NCBI GenBank assembly: GCA_015065585.1
Contig: SVQC01000005.1
Span: 1 to 64,000 of the forward strand
Length of the DNA stretch: 64,000 nt
Source of the DNA: Oscillospiraceae bacterium
Lineage (GTDB): Bacteria > Bacillota > Clostridia > Oscillospirales > Acutalibacteraceae
Direction of reading: 5' to 3'
The notes under the pieces are model-generated. The model made no database searches and was not told the DNA's origin. It worked only from the letters and a program-made list of their open reading frames with translations. Both the position numbers and the translations under genes were made by a program. This document shows, in pieces, positions 59,624 through 64,000 of the stretch; positions within the stretch are counted from its first letter, which is position 1; each line of letters opens with the position of its first letter.

Positions 59624-60463
59624 TTATTCTTCCTTTTCTGCAAGACGGCGGGCAAATTCGGCAAGTTCAGCCTTGCTGTAAAATTCAATCGTAAGGGTGC
59701 CCCTGTCGGCGCTTCCCTTGACGGTAACAGGACGGTGGAGAACGTCCTTTAAGGCAAGAGCTACTTCCTTGCAGTAATTGTCAACTTTCTTTTCTTTTTT
59801 TACGCTTTTAGTACCCTTTTTAAGCATCGCCTCAATTTCGCGAACCGATGCGCCGTCGATTGCGGCATTTAACATCTCTTTTTGCTTTTCACCCTCGGCA
59901 GAAAGCATGGCGCGGGCGTGACCTGCAGTAATTTTACCTTCTCTGAGCGCGGCTAAAATATCTGCGGGAAGCTTTAAAAGTCTTAAAGCGTTTGTAACGG
60001 CGGTACGGGACTTTCCTACCCTTTCAGCCGCTTCTTCCTGCGTTAAAGAGAATTTTTCAATAAGAGCAGAATAACCCAGGGCTTCTTCGTAAGCGTTAAG
60101 GTCTTCTCTCTGTAAATTTTCGATAAGAGCGGCTTCGGCGGCAGCTTGTCCGTCCATAGCCTTTACAATTACGGGAACTCGGTAGAGTCCGGCAATTCTG
60201 CTTGCTCTCCAACGGCGCTCGCCCGCAATAATTTCATATCTGCCGTTAAGCAGAGGACGAACAACTATAGGCTGAAGCAAGCCGTGTTTTTCTATACTGG
60301 CGGCAAGCTCGTTTAGTGCCGCTTGGTCAAAATCCTTTCGGGGCTGTTCGCGGTTAGGCTCAATTTCGTTAAGCTCAACCTCAACAAGACCGCCGTTATC
60401 TATTGTATTTTCGTCTAAAACAGAGCCGAAGCCTCTGCCAAGACCGCCTTTTTTAACTGCCAT
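59624..60463 (-). CDS. parB: Chromosome partition protein ParB (Spo0J)
   Basis: 279 aa. GLGRGFGSVL start, CTPase/ParB domain with IEPNREQPRKDFD, GERRWRASRIAGL, the HTH around ERVGKSRTAVTNALRLLKLP, then TAGHARAML and a C-terminal dimerisation region. Loads at parS and organises the origin region. 14 nt after parA. Confidence 0.95.
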   Translation of the reverse strand: MAVKKGGLGRGFGSVLDENTIDNGGLVEVELNEIEPNREQPRKDFDQAALNELAASIEKHGLLQPIVVRPLLNGRYEIIAGERRWRASRIAGLYRVPVIVKAMDGQAAAEAALIENLQREDLNAYEEALGYSALIEKFSLTQEEAAERVGKSRTAVTNALRLLKLPADILAALREGKITAGHARAMLSAEGEKQKEMLNAAIDGASVREIEAMLKKGTKSVKKEKKVDNYCKEVALALKDVLHRPVTVKGSADRGTLTIEFYSKAELAEFARRLAEKEE

Positions 60464-60477
60464 AATAAAATTCCTTC

Positions 60478-61242
60478 CTACTTATTTCGTTTGAGAAATT
60501 CTTTTGCAAGATTATCGTAGGCTATAGCGCCTTTGCTTCTTTTATCGTAATACTGTATCGGCATACCGTAGCTTGGGGCTTCGGATAGACGTACAGCTCT
60601 CGGAATAGCGGTAGCATAAAGCTTGTTGCCAAGAAATTTCTTGATTTCGGCAACAACCTGTCCTGTGAGATTAAGTCTGCCGTCATACATAGTAAGTATA
60701 ACGCCTTCAAGCTCTAAAGTCGGGTTGTAAAGACGCTTTACCTGACGGATAGAGGTCATAAGCTGAGAAAGTCCCTCCATAGCGTAATACTCGCACTGCA
60801 TAGGAACCAAAACGGTGTCGCTGGCCACAAGGGCGTTAACGGGAACAAGACCGAAAGAGGGCGGACAGTCAATAAAAATAAAATCATAGCTGTCTTTAAC
60901 CTCGGCAAGAGTCATATTAAGCTGATTGTGACGGTTTTCGATTTCAACAAGCTCAACCTCCGCCGCCGCTAAATTCATATCGGCAGGAATAATATCAACG
61001 TTATTAAACTCAGTATTAATAATAGCGTGTTTTGCAGAGTAAGCGCCGATAAGCAAACCGTAAGACGACTTTTCAATGCGCCGTTTATCAATACCGTAAC
61101 CGCTTGTAGAATTACCCTGAGGGTCACAGTCAATAAGTAAAACCTTTTTACCGGCAATACCCAGCGCCGATACAAGATTAACGGCAGTAGTGGTTTTACC
61201 CACGCCGCCCTTTTGATTTACAACAGCAATAACTTTTCCCAA
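60478..61242 (-). CDS. parA: Chromosome partition ATPase ParA (Soj)
   Basis: 254 aa from the TTG at 61242, which has GAGG at the usual 8-nt spacing. An in-frame ATG-type extension upstream runs into the promoter. KGGVGKTTTAVNL deviant Walker A (about 10), IDCDPQGNSTSG, FIDCPPSFGL and MYDGRLNLT. Works with ParB in origin segregation and replication control. Confidence 0.94.
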   Translation of the reverse strand: MGKVIAVVNQKGGVGKTTTAVNLVSALGIAGKKVLLIDCDPQGNSTSGYGIDKRRIEKSSYGLLIGAYSAKHAIINTEFNNVDIIPADMNLAAAEVELVEIENRHNQLNMTLAEVKDSYDFIFIDCPPSFGLVPVNALVASDTVLVPMQCEYYAMEGLSQLMTSIRQVKRLYNPTLELEGVILTMYDGRLNLTGQVVAEIKKFLGNKLYATAIPRAVRLSEAPSYGMPIQYYDKRSKGAIAYDNLAKEFLKRNK

Positions 61243-61270
61243 AACTTCCACCTCGTACTTTCTTAAACCT

Positions 61271-61299
61271 ATTATAACAAATTTCAGCAAAAAAAACAA
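61271..61299 (-). promoter_or_regulatory. Promoter of the parAB-rsmA operon
   Basis: Minus strand TTGTTT (61294-61299), 17 nt, TATAAT (61271-61276). Confidence 0.6.
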
Positions 61300-61305
61300 T
61301 AGTAA

Positions 61306-61334
61306 TTGAAATTTAGAAAAGAATATGTTAGAAT
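61306..61334 (+). promoter_or_regulatory. Promoter of the 143-aa lipoprotein gene
   Basis: TTGAAA (61306-61311), 17 nt, TAGAAT (61329-61334). Confidence 0.55.
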
Positions 61335-61361
61335 AAAATATATATGTAGAGGTGTGTATAT

Positions 61362-61793
61362 ATGAAACGAATTTATTGCTTGATTTTTTCGCTTTTATTT
61401 GTATTTTCCCTATGCGCTTGTGAAGACCCCGGCGAGTTCCATTCAGCCAGCGGCGGTGACGTTGAGGTAAATATTACCGAAAGCTCCTCCTCTGCGCCTC
61501 AGGTTTCTGCCGATGCTACTCCCCTTCTTGGTAAATGGGAGCTTCTTTCCCTTACTAACGGAAGCAGAACCGTAAACTATATAAATTCTTATTTCGACTT
61601 TAGAGAAAGCGGAACTTTAAAAACCAAATTCGACAAACAGGAGCAGTTTTTAAAATATTCCGTTACCGGTAATCTTATTACCATTATCGAAGGCGCAACC
61701 TATAATACCGTTACCTATAAAATTGAGGGTGATAATTTAACAATTTACACCCAAAGCGGCGGTATCCAAAGGCTTGTCCGCGCTAAAGAATAA
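61362..61793 (+). CDS. Lipoprotein, function unknown
   Basis: 143 aa. Lipoprotein signal peptide (MKRIYCLIFSLLFVFSLCAC, Cys about residue 20), a Ser/Ala-rich linker, and a C-terminal small beta domain (LLGKWELLSLTNG... ITIIEGATYNTVTYKIEGDNLTIY) resembling the lipocalin-like or DUF5640-type domains of clostridial lipoproteins. Divergent from parA. The ribosome binding site is GAGGTG at a slightly long distance. No partner suggests a specific role. Confidence 0.78.
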   Translation: MKRIYCLIFSLLFVFSLCACEDPGEFHSASGGDVEVNITESSSSAPQVSADATPLLGKWELLSLTNGSRTVNYINSYFDFRESGTLKTKFDKQEQFLKYSVTGNLITIIEGATYNTVTYKIEGDNLTIYTQSGGIQRLVRAKE

Positions 61794-61807
61794 TAGTGTG
61801 TTATATA

Positions 61808-62202
61808 TTAAAATCCCTTCTCAAACGGGCAGAGTTCCTAAGGACAGTTAAAAAGGATGTGTAGAAAAATTTCTACACATCCTTTTGTCTTATACTGCGA
61901 CAAGTAGGGAATTTGTACGGCAAATTCCACTTGTTAGGAGAACCTAAAACCCTTTAACCTATCTCAAAAGAAAACTTAAAAAGTGATATTGTGAGACAGG
62001 TCTCACAGTGTTATTTTGCCTTGCGGCAAAGTGATATTAAAACCTTTCGGTTTTAGTGATATTTCATTCGCCACTAAACTCGCGAAGCGAATAACACTCG
62101 GCGATAGTCGAATATAACTGCGTAGCAATACAACTCGCCGAAAGGCGAATAAAACTGCCCAAGTGTCCTTAAGAACACTTGGGCAAAGAGAAGGGATTTT
62201 TC
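61808..62202. repeat. Hairpin-array element with imperfect terminal inverted repeats
   Basis: About 395 bp non-coding. The ends AAAATCCCTTCTC and GAGAAGGGATTTT, with inner CTAAGGACA/TGTCCTTAAG, form imperfect terminal inverted repeats of about 37 nt. Inside are a terminator-like hairpin (61851-61886), a hairpin with 8-bp arms (GGAATTTG/CAAATTCC, about 61917) and a series of 5-7 bp perfect hairpins: GTGAGAC/GTCTCAC, TTGCC/GGCAA, AAAACC/GGTTTT, TCGCC/GGCGA and TGCCCAAGTGT/ACACTTGGGCA. The spacers between the first ones are copies of AGTGATATT or AGTGTTATT, and those between the last ones are ATAnAACT-type. Confidence 0.65.
61851..61886 (+). terminator. Terminator-like hairpin after the lipoprotein gene
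   Basis: 17-bp stem AAAAGGATGTGTAGAAA/TTTCTACACATCCTTTT with a 2-nt loop, then TTTTGT. Confidence 0.7.
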
Positions 62203-62204
62203 GT

Positions 62205-62409
62205 CAAAGCATTCTCTCTTGGGAGAAGGGGGACCGCTTGCGGTGGCTGAGGGGTATACTAGGTTTTAGATACTAAGAGATAACGCCTTCTGCGGAAGGC
62301 TACACCTCATCAGTTACTTCGTGACAGCTTCTCCTTACCGGAGACCGTCCCCTCTGTCCTTCGGACATCTCCCCATACTTATGGGGAGTCACCTCAAGGA
62401 GAAGGCTTC
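62205..62409. repeat. Interspersed repeat R1 (left copy)
   Basis: About 200 bp, direct orientation relative to R2 (63579-63806). In the last 120 bp shared, only about two differences are visible. R1 has an extra stretch near 62262-62275. It contains palindromes such as GCCTTC/GAAGGC, CACCGCAAGCGGT-type and CTCCCCATA/TATGGGGAG. It supplies the last four codons and the stop of the AI-2E transporter gene. Confidence 0.85.
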
Positions 62410-63494
62410 GCTTTAAGGTCGTCGCGGATTATACGGAAAATTGCGGCGGTTAACGGTACGAAAAGCAACATACCGCCCACACCGAACACTCCGCCGCCTA
62501 TGGTTACAGCGGCAAGCACCCATATTGCAGGTATACCGATTGATGAGCCAACAACCTTGGGATAAATAAGATTGCCCTCTAGCTGTTGAAGAACTAAAAT
62601 ATAGATTATAAATATTAAAGCTTTTACAGGGTCTTCGGTAAGTATCATAAACGCTCCCACACTTGCCCCAAGAAATGCTCCGACAATAGGGATAAGGGCG
62701 GTAAAGGCTATAAGCGCGCCTATCATTGTAGCGTATGGAAGTCCTAAAATAAGCATACCTATGGTACAGAGAACACCAAGGATAACCGCCTCAATACATT
62801 GACCTACAATATAACGGTGGAAGCTGTCGTTTAATATCTTAAAGATATATTTGAGCTTTCCGTAGAGCTTTTCACTAAGATAATGCCTTGTAACCTTGCA
62901 AACCTGCCTTAATAGTTTGTTTTTTCCAAGCAGGAAGTAAATAGCAAAAATAAGACTTAAAAAGCCGGTTACTATGCCCGAAAATACGGCGGTTACCGAG
63001 GAAATAATCACACCGACGATATTTGTAACACCTGTAGTTGCAATTCCCGCAAGCTGAGCGATTCGCTCTTGCCAGTTAATACTGCTAAGAGCAGAAATAA
63101 CGTCGTCGGAAATAAATTCTATTTCGTTTAGTCTGCCGATTAATTTGGTTATAGCCTTGGGGAGTTTTTCTATAAGTACCTGTATACAGGATATAAATTC
63201 AGGTACGACAAGTCCAACAACAAGAGCAATAACGGCAAAAACCGTCAAAAAGGCTAATATCATACAAACGGCGCGGCGGCTTTTCTTAGCAAATTTCTTT
63301 TTTGATTTTGGGAAATAAAATTTTTCATAAGCACACATAATTATATTTACGAGATAAGCAATAATAAAGCCGATAATTATGGGAGCAAGAGCGCTGATAA
63401 TGGTTACTGAAACCTTATCCCAATAACTGATAAGCAAATATGTAACAAGGGCAGTAAGACCAAGGCGCACACAAGTTTTTACGTCGAATTTCAT
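62394..63494 (-). CDS. AI-2E family transporter (PerM/YtvI-type)
   Basis: 366 aa from ATG 63494 (AAAGGTGATTTA upstream). About eight membrane helices with the family features in PLIFAIYFLLGK, LNDSFHRYIVGQCIEAVILG, GLPYATMIGALIAFTALIPIVGAFLGA and NLIYPKVVGSSIGIPAIWVL. Members export or exchange small solutes; AI-2 transport is not general for the family. The last residues KPSP and the stop codon come from repeat R1. Flanked by direct repeats on both sides. Confidence 0.9.
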   Translation of the reverse strand: MKFDVKTCVRLGLTALVTYLLISYWDKVSVTIISALAPIIIGFIIAYLVNIIMCAYEKFYFPKSKKKFAKKSRRAVCMILAFLTVFAVIALVVGLVVPEFISCIQVLIEKLPKAITKLIGRLNEIEFISDDVISALSSINWQERIAQLAGIATTGVTNIVGVIISSVTAVFSGIVTGFLSLIFAIYFLLGKNKLLRQVCKVTRHYLSEKLYGKLKYIFKILNDSFHRYIVGQCIEAVILGVLCTIGMLILGLPYATMIGALIAFTALIPIVGAFLGASVGAFMILTEDPVKALIFIIYILVLQQLEGNLIYPKVVGSSIGIPAIWVLAAVTIGGGVFGVGGMLLFVPLTAAIFRIIRDDLKAKPSP

Positions 63495-63578
63495 TAAATC
63501 ACCTTTAAATTTGGTTGGTAACTTAAGTATACTACTTTTGTATAAAAATTTCAATATTTATATTATGTCTGGTACAAA

Positions 63579-63806
63579 GCATTCTCCCTTGAGGCACACT
63601 CCGTAAGGAAGTGTGCCTCAAGGGAGAATGGGGACCGCTTGCGGTGGCTGAGGGGTACACTAAGAAATAACGCCTTCTGCGGAAGGCTACACCTCATCAG
63701 TTACTTAGTGACAGCTTCTCCTTACCGGAGACCGTCCCCTCTGTCCTTCGGACATCTCCCCATACTTATGGGGAGTCACCTCTAGGAGAAGGCTTGAAGG
63801 AGAAGG
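63579..63806. repeat. Interspersed repeat R2 (right copy)
   Basis: Direct repeat of R1. Its left end carries a near-perfect 21-bp inverted repeat (63580-63630, CATTCTCCCTTGAGGCACACT arm) not present in full in R1. The pair brackets the transporter gene. Confidence 0.85.
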
Positions 63807-63811
63807 CATAG

Positions 63812-63846
63812 AAAAAAGGCACTCAAATTTCTTTGAGTGCCTTTTA
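63812..63846 (-). terminator. Terminator of the gene at the right edge
   Basis: Stem AAGGCACTCAAA/TTTGAGTGCCTT with a 4-nt loop. On the minus strand it is followed by CTATGCC after TTTTTT, and it lies directly after the stop of the partial gene. Confidence 0.85.
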
Positions 63847-63875
63847 ATTAATTTAGCGTAGTCAGATTAATCAGA

Positions 63876-64000
63876 TTAACCTACCTGAGTTTCGTAATTT
63901 TCGATAGAATCGTCGTGTAATTCCTGAATATCGTCTACGCTACGATTGATAGCTGCAGAGTAGATAGTATGGATTGCGCCGTCTTCACCGATATACTTAA
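63876..64000 (-). CDS. C-terminal end of an unidentified gene (partial)
   Basis: The last 41 codons run off the window edge. The visible peptide reads KYIGEDGAIHTIYSAAINRS, then VDDIQELHDDSIENYETQVG and a TAA stop. A terminator follows 30 nt later. The family cannot be named from this fragment. Confidence 0.6.
   Translation of the reverse strand, partial: KYIGEDGAIHTIYSAAINRSVDDIQELHDDSIENYETQVG

Noticed and set aside
61980-62165. Possible CRISPR array
   Set aside because: The repeated units are 9-nt spacers around different short hairpins; there is no repeat of 23-40 nt with unique spacers and no cas gene.
63876-64000. Naming the partial gene at the right edge
   Set aside because: Only the last 41 codons are visible and no motif is present, so a product name would be a guess.

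Overview
The window looks like chromosome of an anaerobic, endospore-forming, low-to-mid GC Gram-positive bacterium of class Clostridia, most likely an Oscillospiraceae/Ruminococcaceae relative. The main evidence is a complete spoIIIAA-AH operon, spoVAE, class III (oxygen-sensitive) ribonucleotide reductase, ferredoxin-linked indolepyruvate oxidoreductase, cohesin/dockerin secreted proteins, and consistent Shine-Dalgarno sequences of the AGGTGATTTA-ATG type. No rRNA, tRNA or CRISPR array was found. Core promoters of the TTGACA-17-TATAAT type can be read upstream of many genes.

Layout. (1) 1-7.7 kb: a surface protein, birA, a Na+/solute symporter, and a divergent acyl-CoA ligase-iorA-iorB operon. 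Inverted copies of a 70 bp repeat lie at both ends. (2) 7.8-18.5 kb: five secreted proteins carrying cohesin-like and/or dockerin modules and Cys-rich repeats, interrupted by a polysaccharide pair (sugar-1-P transferase and nucleotidyltransferase) and an Mrp-type ATPase. (3) 18.5-26.3 kb, minus strand: an S1-domain protein, an Asp23 protein, the spoIIIA operon, yebC and a dus gene. (4) 26.4-40.6 kb, plus strand: a long run of polA, an arginine phosphatase-RimI fusion, tsaD, a lipid kinase, mreBCD, PBP2, a minD-like gene, mgsA, hisS and aspS. It couples cell-shape and housekeeping functions.

(5) 40.86-49.70 kb: a compact phage-type cassette between aspS and manA. In order it holds a small terminase-like protein, large terminase, a small membrane protein, scaffold-like protein, major capsid with a C-terminal Ig-like domain, portal, adaptor-like protein, a tail-nozzle-like protein, a GHL10 glycosidase lipoprotein and a holin-like protein. 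No integrase, repressor, replication gene, tail fibre or classical endolysin is present, and every frame is open. This is the strongest candidate for an undescribed system: a domesticated short-tailed-phage or gene-transfer-agent-like particle with a peptidoglycan glycosidase/holin exit module.

(6) 49.7-57 kb: manA, a 58-aa membrane protein, an XRE regulator, a CAT/E2-like protein without the catalytic His, two SLOG/LOG Rossmann proteins, dut and nrdD-nrdG with an NrdR-like box. (7) 57-61.3 kb: rarA, spoVAE with its ribosome binding site inside a hairpin, rsmA and parBA. (8) 61.3-64 kb: a lipoprotein, an array of short hairpins, an AI-2E family transporter flanked by direct repeats, and the C-terminal end of an unidentified gene at the right edge.
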